A stretch of 64,000 nucleotides of DNA, taken from positions 372,001 to 436,000 of the forward strand of contig NZ_CP159826.1 in the NCBI RefSeq assembly GCF_047729875.1. The letters are read 5' to 3'. The notes under the pieces are model-generated. The model was not told the DNA's origin, did no database searches, and saw only the letters and a list, made by a program, of their open reading frames with translations. This DNA is from Marimicrobium sp913061115 (GTDB lineage Bacteria; Pseudomonadota; Gammaproteobacteria; Pseudomonadales; Halieaceae). Shown here piece by piece: positions 8,796 to 17,443 of the stretch (positions are counted from its first letter, which is position 1; every line of letters begins with the position of its first letter). The translations under genes and the position numbers were made by a program.

Positions 8796-8935
8796 GCTTG
8801 ATCAATTGAGCTTAAAAATCGATCATATACTGATTGCGTGCCGTTTTGAAATTGTAAATTTCTTTTTTACTGGCTTGTCGTAGACTGGACGTGCCGGTCA
8901 TTCCTCCCCGCTGATACTGGACTTCGCAGGTTTTA
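8796..8935. other. Upstream region of the membrane-fusion gene
   Basis: AT-rich 140 bases that would hold the promoter of the leftward membrane-fusion gene and the outer end of the next IS relic. No specific signal identified. Confidence 0.3.
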
Positions 8936-9330
8936 TTAGACGCCTTCTAGCCTCGGAAAATAGGCTTCTTCAAACTTAGCGGGTGAAACACCACCAGTAT
9001 GACTGTGGCGCTTCACCCGATTGTAGAACATCTCAATAAAATGGGCCTTCCCCAATCGTAGTGCGTAATTTAGCCTGATCAATTATGAAATATACGCAGC
9101 TATATAGCCAGATACTGGGCATTGAGAATCCTTGGAATGTGACCGACGTGAAGGTCTCTCTGCCGGAGGGTGAAGTCGAAGTTTTTGTTGAGCGCGGTGG
9201 CAGTAAGTTGATTTGTCCCATTAGCCTGTTCGTGAGTCGCATAGGATTTTCTTTGGTTAACACGCTTTTCGAAGTTAGCAAACAAGCTTTCTGCAACCGC
9301 GTTGTCGTGACAGTTACCCCTCGGCGACTC
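8936..9330 (-). mobile_element. Dead IS3-family transposase, split by another IS fragment
   Basis: On the minus strand, 9,330 to ~9,220 encodes RGNCHDNAVAES followed by a YATHEQAN motif, the conserved IS3 OrfB region around the second Asp. The C-terminal motif AHFIEMFYNRVKRHS and GGVSPAKFEEAY appears at ~9,050-8,950 and ends with a stop at 8,936. Between them an unrelated ~150-bp ISL3-type piece interrupts the frame. An upstream stop is also present, so it is inactive. Confidence 0.8.
9085..9215 (+). pseudogene. ISL3-family transposase N-terminal fragment nested in the IS3 relic
   Basis: A plus-strand frame from an ATG at 9085 encodes a start typical of ISL3 (IS204/IS1001/IS1165) transposases: KYTQLYSQILGIENPW followed by VTDV. 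An alternating beta-strand and a GGSK stretch come next, where the family has its zinc-binding Cys pairs. It then fuses out of homology into the antisense of the IS3 relic, so only ~42 residues remain. Confidence 0.6.
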
Positions 9331-9586
9331 GTTGACGGCTCAGTAAGGGCCCTCGGTCCGCCATGCTGGAACTGGCGTGTAGTTGCGGAGGACCAACCAG
9401 CCGCGCCCGCGTTACGCAGGGCATCACTTAGTTAGTTCCGGCCTTCCTGTGTCAGCATGCCTGTCGCTTCATTTTTTCACCAAGCAATGTGATAGGGGGA
9501 GGCAAGTGACAGAAAACTTCAGGTTTGCTGGGAGTCATTCCCTGCCTCCTGTTAGCAAGGTCTAGGAATATTCAAGTCGGGAATCT
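9331..9586. other. Decayed non-coding DNA
   Basis: About 255 bases right of the IS relics. Short open pieces on both strands lack starts and recognisable motifs. Probably the worn edge of the IS insertion. Confidence 0.35.
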
Positions 9587-9730
9587 ATGTGGGCAGATCT
9601 AGCCGCAGCAAACTCTGTTAGTGATCAAAAAAATGGGCACAAAGTGCTCGCAGAACCCGTCTTCTGGGGATATACTCGCATATTAAGTATCAGAGCAATA
9701 CTTGGTCACCCCTGCCGACTCGGTGTATAA
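9587..9730 (+). CDS. Possible small ORF upstream of the radical SAM gene (47 aa)
   Basis: ATG at 9587, TAA at 9728, with a weak GGGAA five bases before the start. The peptide begins MWADLAAANS and ends near HPCRLGV. It lies 105 bases upstream of, and codirectional with, a radical SAM enzyme of a class that often modifies peptides. No family is recognised, and it could equally be chance or a gene remnant. A peptide-substrate role is speculation. Confidence 0.2.
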   Translation: MWADLAAANSVSDQKNGHKVLAEPVFWGYTRILSIRAILGHPCRLGV

Positions 9731-9835
9731 ACCTCATGACAGGGGTGCAATCGCAGACTTATCTGTCAGGTCTCGGACGTCTGTTCATTTATCCTTTGCG
9801 AGCACGATAATGAGTCAAAGAGGGAGAGAAAACCT

Positions 9836-12457
9836 TTGTCAGCACAGATAAAAATGCTACTTCAACCCGGCGCCACTCCAAATCCTCGCGTTGTGGTTGG
9901 CCTCCTTGCCGATGGGCCTCATTTTGTGGGCTTTAATGCCAAGAGCCATCGACTCGCAAAGCCAATTCAACAGGTTGGCCGAAAGTTAGACTTAGTTCAC
10001 CTGGAATTACTAAGTGCACTGGTCAGTGCCGGCCCTGAATCCGATGGGCGTTTGTTGGATCGTATCTGCAATGAATTCAATGCGGAACAAAGTGACCTTG
10101 AAAAGATCGTTAGGCGATACCGTAAACTATCACCAATGGAGAGTGCCAGTTCTGATATTTGGCAGCCTTCAGCGGTCGCCATAGAAGACACGCAAGACGA
10201 CATTAACGCATCCAATGTCAACCTTCTGGAGCCGGATCGATTATTGGTCGTGCGTATTCCGCTTCTTCTTCGCTTGGGTAAGCTGGGCTTTGAGCAAATC
10301 AACCATAGAGGTCAGGTCGCTTTAAGTCTCAGTGCGGTAGAGCTCTCAGCGCTACGATATCTCACCAAACCTACTACGATCGGTCAGTTCATGCAGCGAA
10401 TAGCTGACAGCGATGAACGACTTATCAGTGATCAGGTAAAGCCGTTACTAGAACGTCTTCTGATCGCCAGATTACTCAGATCATTCGAGCCTGAAGATTC
10501 GGCAATAGAAGAAATTTTTTATGGTGTTGCGAAATATAACCGCGAGTTCGAGCAGGTGAAGCAATCTCTATTCAAGGCAATTGAACGTGCGGAGAGTCGC
10601 AACCCCATTAGACCAGGCAGGGTCCCAGTTTATCCGATTAATTTCGAACCCCTAGTGGCTCCGCTTGCATTGGGCTTTCTTTACACCTCGGCACGTCAGT
10701 ATAAGGACGGTTTACTCGACGAGCTATTTGATTTTAGACCCAACTGGCTTACCGACGCGTCAGCGCCGGTCCCCGAGGGTCCCGCAGTGATGCTGCATTC
10801 ACACTACATCTGGAACTCGTCCAAAATGCTCGCTTCAGCAGAGCGGATGAAAGCGGCAAATCCACTCGCTTTGAATATCCATGGCGGTCCCGATGTTCCA
10901 AAATATACGGCGGATGTAACGCACTATTTTGCGGAGCATCCCTATGTTGATATCGTTGTGCACGGTGAAGGAGAGGTCACAATTTGTGAAATCCTCGAAG
11001 TGCTGGAACCAGAACTACAAACGCGTGAGCCCCTAAAGCTGTCTGTATTGGATGGTGTTGCAGGGCTTTCATACCGGGGAACCGACGGGCAACCGGTGCG
11101 GACAGCTGATCGAGAACGTATTAAAAGTCTGGACGAGGTACCGTCGCCGTACCTGACAGGCGAGTTTGATGTTTTTGCTGAAGCGGGAAGTCCGTCCATG
11201 TTATTGGAGAGTAACCGGGGCTGCCCATATGGCTGTACGTTCTGTGATTGGGGATCGGCCACTACGTCCAAAATCCGGAAGTTTGATCTAGACAGGATAT
11301 TTGCTGAACTGGAATGGTGCTCCAAGAATAACGTTACAGATGTTGTCTTTGCGGATGCCAACTTCGGAGTATTCGACAGGGATGTAGAAATTGCCCAGCA
11401 TTTGGCTGGACTAAAAAAGGCGCATGGATTCCCTATACATATGGGCACCAACTACGCTAAGAATTCCGTCAAGAATCTGAAGCCCATCATAAAAACGTTA
11501 GTAGATGCGGACATCATTGCAATGGGTCTACTATCACTGCAGTCGATGGATGAAAACACTCTGGCGGTGATCGATCGTTCTAATATTAAGCTGAGCAAAT
11601 ATGAAGCATTGGCGCGGGAGTTTCGAGATAATGGTCTCCCGCTGTACGTTGACCTGATGCTGGGTTTGCCTGGCTCGACTCCCGAATCATTTCTCAATGA
11701 TTTGCAAGAGTGTATGGATAGGGAGGTCTACCCCAAGATATTTCCAACCGTTCTGTTGGTAAATAGCCCAATGAATGAACCGTCTTACCGTGAAAAGCAC
11801 GGCATAACTGCCCTCCCCGGCCAGGTCGTTACTTCAGCTGCATCTTTTACCGAAGATGACTATCATGAGATGGGTGCGATTCGACGTCTTTTTTTGTTCA
11901 CAGATAAATTTGGAGTTCTTCGCCATGCACTGCGCTATGCGAGGCAAGAGACGGGCCAGCGAGAGATCGATTTGCTGCGTCGCCTCATGGCCGCTGCGGA
12001 TGATCCCGGCGACTGCTGGCCGGCGCTGCGCTTCACCTTGCTCTATGGGCCCGTTCTGATGGTTCCGCCAGTAGACTGGGGCTGGTTTCTGAATGACCTA
12101 CGCCGCTTCTTCATCGAGCAGTTCGGCATTACTGATGACGCCGCACTGGATAGCGTGTTGCGTGCGCAGCATGCGATGCTTCCTGCGCCGGAGAGATCTC
12201 TACCCGAGACCATCGAGCTTTCCTGCGACTACGCCGCTTGGTATGCGGACATTCAGGCCTCCAGGGAAGATGGACATCGTCAGGACTGGGATACAGTGGT
12301 TGCTCCGTTGCGCTCTTATGGCCCCGGAACGCTCTCCGTAGCGGACCCACGTATGATCTGTGATAACCAGCAGGGGCGAAGGCTGACTGAAGGGGGGCAA
12401 TGGCAGACTTGGGAGCTGAGCTCTGAAATTGCCCGTCCATCTGGAGAGGACATTTAG
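9836..12457 (+). CDS. Cobalamin-dependent-type radical SAM protein with two N-terminal helical domains
   Basis: An 873-residue protein starting at TTG 9836, with a GAGGGAGAG ribosome site just before it. Residues ~1-100 and ~130-225 look like two alpha-helical, winged-helix-like modules. Residues ~270-400 match the B12-binding fold used by class B radical SAM enzymes (HGGPDVP, then VHGEGE) but lack the DxHxxG motif. The radical SAM core has CPYGCTFCDWG with cysteines at 463, 467 and 470. It then shows the expected GLLSLQS and D.MLGLPG strands and a long C-terminal domain of no known type. Class B enzymes do methylations and other difficult C-C chemistry. The substrate is unknown. No partner gene is nearby apart from a possible 47-codon ORF. 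Confidence 0.8.
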   Translation: MSAQIKMLLQPGATPNPRVVVGLLADGPHFVGFNAKSHRLAKPIQQVGRKLDLVHLELLSALVSAGPESDGRLLDRICNEFNAEQSDLEKIVRRYRKLSPMESASSDIWQPSAVAIEDTQDDINASNVNLLEPDRLLVVRIPLLLRLGKLGFEQINHRGQVALSLSAVELSALRYLTKPTTIGQFMQRIADSDERLISDQVKPLLERLLIARLLRSFEPEDSAIEEIFYGVAKYNREFEQVKQSLFKAIERAESRNPIRPGRVPVYPINFEPLVAPLALGFLYTSARQYKDGLLDELFDFRPNWLTDASAPVPEGPAVMLHSHYIWNSSKMLASAERMKAANPLALNIHGGPDVPKYTADVTHYFAEHPYVDIVVHGEGEVTICEILEVLEPELQTREPLKLSVLDGVAGLSYRGTDGQPVRTADRERIKSLDEVPSPYLTGEFDVFAEAGSPSMLLESNRGCPYGCTFCDWGSATTSKIRKFDLDRIFAELEWCSKNNVTDVVFADANFGVFDRDVEIAQHLAGLKKAHGFPIHMGTNYAKNSVKNLKPIIKTLVDADIIAMGLLSLQSMDENTLAVIDRSNIKLSKYEALAREFRDNGLPLYVDLMLGLPGSTPESFLNDLQECMDREVYPKIFPTVLLVNSPMNEPSYREKHGITALPGQVVTSAASFTEDDYHEMGAIRRLFLFTDKFGVLRHALRYARQETGQREIDLLRRLMAAADDPGDCWPALRFTLLYGPVLMVPPVDWGWFLNDLRRFFIEQFGITDDAALDSVLRAQHAMLPAPERSLPETIELSCDYAAWYADIQASREDGHRQDWDTVVAPLRSYGPGTLSVADPRMICDNQQGRRLTEGGQWQTWELSSEIARPSGEDI

Positions 12458-12692
12458 AAAAGGCAGATGCTAGAGGGCACTAGAGGCAGGCATTCGGCGA
12501 CTCCACTGCATTGGTTGTATAGTTCACTGGCAGATATCCGGCAGATACTCGTAAAACACACTGAGACTCGGCTAGCGGAGGCGCGTCAACTCGGGTCGAT
12601 GCGTGGGTATTTCTCACCTCACATCGATTCAAGTGTCGCTAGTTAGCGCTCGGCTGCGTCCACACTGGGGGCCGTATAGATGCGGCAGGAAC
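12458..12692. other. Non-coding right edge of the island
   Basis: About 235 bases between the radical SAM gene and the second cyaY repeat. No lysA or lppL remnant was found here, unlike upstream of copy 1. No repeat or attachment site was recognised. Confidence 0.35.
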
Positions 12693-13134
12693 AGCCCCTA
12701 TTATTGAATTGTGCACATTTTGGCGGAACAAATCCTGTGATAACTGAACCAGAGTTCAATGCGTTGATAGAACACACCTTTGAGGCGTTGGAAGAGGCCT
12801 TGGATCAGATTGACACGGATATTGACTATCAGATGTCTGGCAGTGTGCTCACCGTCGAGTTCGACAATGAAACAAAACTGGTGTTTAGCCGTCAGCCACC
12901 AACACGGCAGCTATGGCTAGCGGCGCGCTCCGGGGGTTTTCACTTTGCCTACGATGAAGCTGTGGGCGATTGGCGCGGAACCCGCGATGGGCAGTTGTTT
13001 CGACCTTTTGTGGTTGATCAGATGCAGGTTCAGGGAGGCGTTACTTTTGAATGGCTTTGATTTTTGGGTTCAGACGGTGCGAGCATCTCGAATACAGACT
13101 ATCGCAGGATTGCTGGCCATCCTTGGCGTATTGC
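12693..13134 (+). repeat. Direct repeat copy 2: cyaY plus start of DUF3187 gene
   Basis: Second copy of the segment at 3,843-4,284, in the same orientation. Homology begins near the GAACAGCCC at ~12,690 and fades in the DUF3187 signal peptide. The two copies flank an 8.4-kb insert and could recombine to delete it. Confidence 0.85.
12737..13060 (+). CDS. cyaY: CyaY (frataxin), copy 2
   Basis: Frataxin homologue of 107 residues from the GTG at 12,737, aligned with the start of copy 1. It has the acidic helix and SGGFHFAYD core of the family, which acts with IscS/IscU in Fe-S cluster assembly. Over the last ~72 codons it differs from copy 1 by seven synonymous changes and no replacement. It is followed after 16 bases by an intact DUF3187 gene and convergent argH, so this copy sits in the intact right-hand context. 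Confidence 0.88.
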   Translation: MITEPEFNALIEHTFEALEEALDQIDTDIDYQMSGSVLTVEFDNETKLVFSRQPPTRQLWLAARSGGFHFAYDEAVGDWRGTRDGQLFRPFVVDQMQVQGGVTFEWL

Positions 13135-14063
13135 CGGCGTCGGCGAGCGAGCCCTTGTATGTTAAGAATCTGAGTCCGGTGGCAGGGTTAATGGGCCTTC
13201 CCTCCCAGCGAGACGCGCAGACGACCCCGAGCGGTAAGGTAGCGGTGGCACTTTACGGCAGTGTTGCTAATGATTATGTCAACGAGAGCAGCGACACTGA
13301 ATTTCTCAATCTGGATGGGGAGACCCTGCGTGTCGCCCTTGAATTGCGTTATGGGCTGGCGGAAAACTGGGGCATACAGTTAGAGGTGCCTTGGTTGCAA
13401 CAGAGTGGCGGAGAGCTAGACGGCGCCATTGATGATTGGCACGATTTTTGGGGAATGTCCGATGGCGGGCGATCTGATGTGCCCAGGGATATCCTGGATT
13501 ATCAATACACGAGCCCAGCGGGTGGCTTTTCCCTGCAGGATGACACCTCTGGCATGGGCGATATCAGCCTATCCTTGAACCACGTCTTTTATCAGGATGA
13601 GAGTTCTGCTGTTAGTCTGGCGTTGGGCTACAAGTTTGGCACGGGCGACGAAGACGAATTTTTAGGCAGTGGTGCCGATGATGCCTTTATTGCCCTGCGT
13701 TTCTCTGGCGCCCAAATGTCGAATTTGCCATTGACATGGCATGGGCAGGCAGGCTATTTGCACGCAGGGGATAGCAATTTGTTCGACGGTTTTCAAGAGC
13801 AGAACCTCTGGTTTGCAGGGCTCGCAGTAGACTGGCAATTCGCCCAGCGGTGGTCGCTCATCGCCCAGCTCGATGGCCACGCAGCGCCTCTCGATAGCAG
13901 TCTGGCCGGCGTGGGTGATGATGCTGTAATGGCGACCTTGGGCACGCGTTGGTATTTTGCGCCTCATTGGTCGATGGATTTTAATTTTGTTGAGGATATT
14001 CGCGTTGCAACGGCGCCGGATGTGACGTTTCAGGCGAGCCTGCGCTACCGCCCGGAGTCCTGA
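13077..14063 (+). CDS. DUF3187 outer-membrane beta-barrel protein
   Basis: A 328-residue protein from a GTG at 13,077. The frame is open further upstream, but that part lies inside cyaY. The N-terminus is a signal peptide (R.QTIAGLLAILGVLPASASE). The remainder alternates amphipathic strands (VALELRYGLAENWGIQLEVPW, WSLIAQLDG, LGTRWYFAP) and ends in an outer-membrane-like strand. DUF3187 proteins are predicted barrels of unknown function. Sixteen bases separate it from cyaY, so the two may be cotranscribed. Confidence 0.75.
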   Translation: MRASRIQTIAGLLAILGVLPASASEPLYVKNLSPVAGLMGLPSQRDAQTTPSGKVAVALYGSVANDYVNESSDTEFLNLDGETLRVALELRYGLAENWGIQLEVPWLQQSGGELDGAIDDWHDFWGMSDGGRSDVPRDILDYQYTSPAGGFSLQDDTSGMGDISLSLNHVFYQDESSAVSLALGYKFGTGDEDEFLGSGADDAFIALRFSGAQMSNLPLTWHGQAGYLHAGDSNLFDGFQEQNLWFAGLAVDWQFAQRWSLIAQLDGHAAPLDSSLAGVGDDAVMATLGTRWYFAPHWSMDFNFVEDIRVATAPDVTFQASLRYRPES

Positions 14064-14100
14064 GCAGACCCCCGGCCAATTACCGGCCAAGCGTTATCGA

Positions 14101-15507
14101 TTAAGAAGCCTGCCTTGCCTGCACCGTAGATCGGGCCCGCAATGCTGCCTCTGTTACCTGGTCTGGCGCGGTGCCGCCCAGATGGTTCCTCGCGGTGACC
14201 GATCCCTCCAGCGTGAGGACTTCGAACACATCCTCACGGATATCGGCGCAGAAGTTCTGCAGAGTCGTTAGCGTCATGTCCGATAAGTCTTTCCCGCACT
14301 CAATACCGTGGGCTACGGCTTTGCCGACGACTTCGTGTGCGTCGCGAAAGGGTAGCCCCAGACGCACGAGGTAGTCTGCCAAATCAGTGGCGGTAGAGAA
14401 ACCGCGCCGCGCTGCTTCGTGCATCACCTCTGCCTTTGGCTTGATTGCCGGAACCATATCAGCGTAGGCTCGTAGGGAGTCGAACACCGTATCGATAGTG
14501 TCAAACAGCGGCTCTTTGTCCTCCTGATTGTCTTTGTTATAGGCCAATGGCTGACTCTTCATCAGTGTTAGCAGGGCAATGAGGTGGCCATTGACGCGCC
14601 CTACTTTGCCGCGCACCAGCTCCGGCACGTCCGGGTTCTTCTTCTGCGGCATGATGGAAGAGCCGGTACAGAAGCGGTCGGGCAGTTCAATGAAATTAAA
14701 TTGGGCAGAGCTCCACAGCACCAGTTCTTCAGACATGCGTGACAGGTGGGTCATGAGCAGGGCAGCGAAAGCGCAAAATTCGATGGCAAAGTCGCGATCG
14801 GATACTGAGTCCAAGGAGTTTTCTGTCGGCTTATCAAAACCCAGGGCCGCCGCCGTGTGCGCGCGATCTATGGGATAAGTGGTGCCCGCCAGAGCCGCCG
14901 CGCCTAGCGGCGACTGGTTAAGTCGCGCACGACAGTCCATTAGGCGGCCGTAGTCGCGCTCCAGCATCTCATTCCAGGCCAGCAGGTGGTGGCCAAAAAC
15001 AACGGGCTGAGCGGTCTGTAAATGGGTAAAGCCCGGCATGATAGTGGTGGTATGGGCTGCTGCGAGGTCAATTGTGCCCTGTTGCAGGCGGGTGAGTTCA
15101 CCGGCGATGCTATCAATAGCCGCGCGCAGATAAAGACGGATATCAGTGGCAACCTGATCGTTACGGGATCGGCCGGTGTGCAGTTTTTTGCCGGCCACGC
15201 CAATCAGTGCGGTCAGGCGGGCTTCGATGTTCATGTGCACGTCTTCTAGCTCGATTGACCACTGGAAGTTGCCTTCGTCGATTTCCTTTTGTATCTGGGC
15301 CAGACCGCCCTCGATGTCCTCGAGTTCTGCTGGGGTCAGCACATCCACTGAGCGCAGCATTCGAGCGTGGGCCAGTGAGCCTTCAATATCCTGGGCGGCC
15401 ATGCGCAGGTCGAATCCCACTGAGGCAGTGAAACGTTGCACGAAAGCGTCTGTCGCTTCATTGAAGCGGCCGCCCCACAGTTTGCTGGTGTCCTTTTCTT
15501 TGCTCAT
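14101..15507 (-). CDS. argH: Argininosuccinate lyase
   Basis: A 468-residue enzyme for the last step of arginine synthesis: argininosuccinate to arginine plus fumarate. It is a homotetramer of the fumarase/aspartase superfamily. The catalytic-loop signature SSIMPQKKNP is present at ~280-290, along with the N-terminal LWGGRF and TGRSRNDQ motifs. Length is normal. It converges with the DUF3187 gene and diverges from hemC, as in Pseudomonas, though the algZ/algR pair found there is missing. Confidence 0.97.
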   Translation of the reverse strand: MSKEKDTSKLWGGRFNEATDAFVQRFTASVGFDLRMAAQDIEGSLAHARMLRSVDVLTPAELEDIEGGLAQIQKEIDEGNFQWSIELEDVHMNIEARLTALIGVAGKKLHTGRSRNDQVATDIRLYLRAAIDSIAGELTRLQQGTIDLAAAHTTTIMPGFTHLQTAQPVVFGHHLLAWNEMLERDYGRLMDCRARLNQSPLGAAALAGTTYPIDRAHTAAALGFDKPTENSLDSVSDRDFAIEFCAFAALLMTHLSRMSEELVLWSSAQFNFIELPDRFCTGSSIMPQKKNPDVPELVRGKVGRVNGHLIALLTLMKSQPLAYNKDNQEDKEPLFDTIDTVFDSLRAYADMVPAIKPKAEVMHEAARRGFSTATDLADYLVRLGLPFRDAHEVVGKAVAHGIECGKDLSDMTLTTLQNFCADIREDVFEVLTLEGSVTARNHLGGTAPDQVTEAALRARSTVQARQAS

Positions 15508-15726
15508 AGTGCTCGAAATTCCGTAGTCGCTTCGTGCTCTAGACGTATTTTCGCCTGATTTATTAAAGAGAGTATACCAGCTACGCGGTTATGTCGGTCG
15601 AGGTTTTGCCTATCCTCCTCGGGAGAAGAGGATGGCTTCTCCTTTGGATATCTTCAAATTGCTGGGTGTCGCTGACTTGGTGCCTGACTGTTATCATGGG
15701 AAGTGTGAACTTATAGGATTTCGAGC

Positions 15727-16659
15727 ATGTCGCGCAAATTGATCATCGCTACTCGGGAAAGCCCTCTTGCCCTGTGGCAGGCGGAATTTGTCCGGTCTGC
15801 CCTGACTCAGGCATATCCCGATGTGGACGTGCAATTGCTGGGCATGACCTCGCGCGGAGACCAGTTGCTGGATGTGCCGCTGGCTAAAGTGGGCGGCAAG
15901 GGCCTGTTTGTAAAAGAGTTGGAAGAAGCGCTGTTGGACGGCCGTGCGGACATCGCGGTGCATTCCATGAAGGATGTTCCCATGGCGTTTCCGGCAGGAT
16001 TGGGGCTGGGGGTTATCTGCGCCCGTGAAGACCCTTCCGATGCCTTTGTTAGCAACCAATACCGCACCCTTGAAGAGTTACCTGCTGGGAGCGTAGTGGG
16101 GACCTCTAGCCTGCGGCGTGAGTGTCAGTTGCGGTCGAGGCGCCCCGATCTCGACATCAAGTTTCTGCGCGGTAACGTCAATACCCGACTGCGCAAGCTC
16201 GATGAGGCAGAGTATGACGCCATCATTTTGGCCAGTGCCGGACTCATACGTCTCGGTTTTGCGGGTCGCATTGCCCAGCAAATGGATATTTGCGACTCTT
16301 TGCCGGCCGGTGGCCAGGGCGCTGTGGGGATAGAACTGCGCAGCGACGATAGTGCCGTGCTGTCGCTGCTACAGGTTGTCCACCACGAACCTACCGCCAG
16401 GCGTGTAATAGCTGAACGAGCAATGAATAAACGACTTGAAGGCGGTTGCCAGGTACCGATAGGCTGCTATGCGGACTATGTTGATGGCGGCGAGACATTG
16501 TTATTGCGAGGACTCGTTGGTAACCCTGACGGCTCGCAAATATTACGCGCAGAAGCCATTGCGCCTGCGGCCGAGGCGGAGCAGCTCGGTATTTCTGTCG
16601 CGGAAGACTTATTGTCGCAAGGCGCTGCGGCTATTTTGGCGGATGTCTATGGTGACTGA
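15727..16659 (+). CDS. hemC: Porphobilinogen deaminase (hydroxymethylbilane synthase)
   Basis: A 310-residue enzyme that joins four porphobilinogen units into hydroxymethylbilane in tetrapyrrole synthesis. It starts with RKLIIATRESPLALWQ. The dipyrromethane cofactor Cys is C241 in the GGCQVPIGCYA motif. AGGA stands just upstream of the ATG. It is the first gene of a hemC-hemD-hemX-hemY operon, with its 3' end overlapping hemD by 17 bases. Confidence 0.97.
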   Translation: MSRKLIIATRESPLALWQAEFVRSALTQAYPDVDVQLLGMTSRGDQLLDVPLAKVGGKGLFVKELEEALLDGRADIAVHSMKDVPMAFPAGLGLGVICAREDPSDAFVSNQYRTLEELPAGSVVGTSSLRRECQLRSRRPDLDIKFLRGNVNTRLRKLDEAEYDAIILASAGLIRLGFAGRIAQQMDICDSLPAGGQGAVGIELRSDDSAVLSLLQVVHHEPTARRVIAERAMNKRLEGGCQVPIGCYADYVDGGETLLLRGLVGNPDGSQILRAEAIAPAAEAEQLGISVAEDLLSQGAAAILADVYGD

Positions 16660-17440
16660 GATCGCCTCCGCATTGGGCCGGATACTGGTGACGCGCCCGG
16701 CGGGCGATGCGTCAGATAGGCTGTGCGCGGCACTTAAAATGGACGGCTACGAGGTCTTCAGCCAACCTCTGTTGGTTTTGAAAAGATTGCCGCAGCTTCC
16801 TGTCGCGCAGTGTCAGATGTTGCTGCACCTGGACCTCTATCAGCACGTTATTTTTATCAGCTCCAATGCAGTGCATTTTGGCATGGCCCTGATTGAAGAT
16901 CATTGGCCCCAGCTGCCAGTAGGCCTAAACTGGTATGCCATTGGTGCCGCGACGGCCGCTAGACTTGAGCATTTCGGGATTGAGGCCGTCACGCCGGGAA
17001 GTGTGATGACCAGCGAGGGCTTGCTGGCCCTTTCATTGTTGCAGAATGTGCGCGATCAGCGCGTGCTCATTGTCAAGGGGCAGGGTGGTCGTGAAACTTT
17101 GGCACAGGAACTTACACGACGCGGTGCTTTAGTAGAAGAACTGCCTTGTTACTGCCGCTCCCTCCCGGAGATGCCTGCAGGCGAGCTGGCTGCGAATGTG
17201 ACCCAGTGGGGTATTGACGTGATCATGATCACCAGTGGTGAGGGGCTGTCTAACCTACAGGTATTGCTTAGCCCAGCAGAAACTACTAAGTTAAAGCGCA
17301 TAGGCTTGATTGTGCCATCGCAACGGGTTGCCCATATGGCACAGATTGCGGGTTTCGATCAGATTGTGACGGCTGAAAACGCATCGGATTTGGCGATGTT
17401 GCGCGCTCTGAAGGAATGGCGACGTGGCACTGGAGAATGA
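16643..17440 (+). CDS. hemD: Uroporphyrinogen-III synthase
   Basis: A 265-residue enzyme that closes hydroxymethylbilane with inversion of ring D to give uroporphyrinogen III. I chose ATG 16,643 (MSMVTEI...), which overlaps the end of hemC; the frame is open further upstream but that part is inside hemC. The sequence shows the family start GRILVTRPAGDA and the weakly conserved two-lobe Rossmann-like fold, with 'FISSNAV' and 'ITSGEGLSNL' motifs. Confidence 0.92.
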   Translation: MSMVTEIASALGRILVTRPAGDASDRLCAALKMDGYEVFSQPLLVLKRLPQLPVAQCQMLLHLDLYQHVIFISSNAVHFGMALIEDHWPQLPVGLNWYAIGAATAARLEHFGIEAVTPGSVMTSEGLLALSLLQNVRDQRVLIVKGQGGRETLAQELTRRGALVEELPCYCRSLPEMPAGELAANVTQWGIDVIMITSGEGLSNLQVLLSPAETTKLKRIGLIVPSQRVAHMAQIAGFDQIVTAENASDLAMLRALKEWRRGTGE

Positions 17441-17443
17441 TAA

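Noticed and set aside
12945..13076. Upstream extension of the DUF3187 frame into cyaY
   Set aside because: It overlaps cyaY in another frame, lacks a ribosome site, and the signal peptide begins at the GTG at 13,077.
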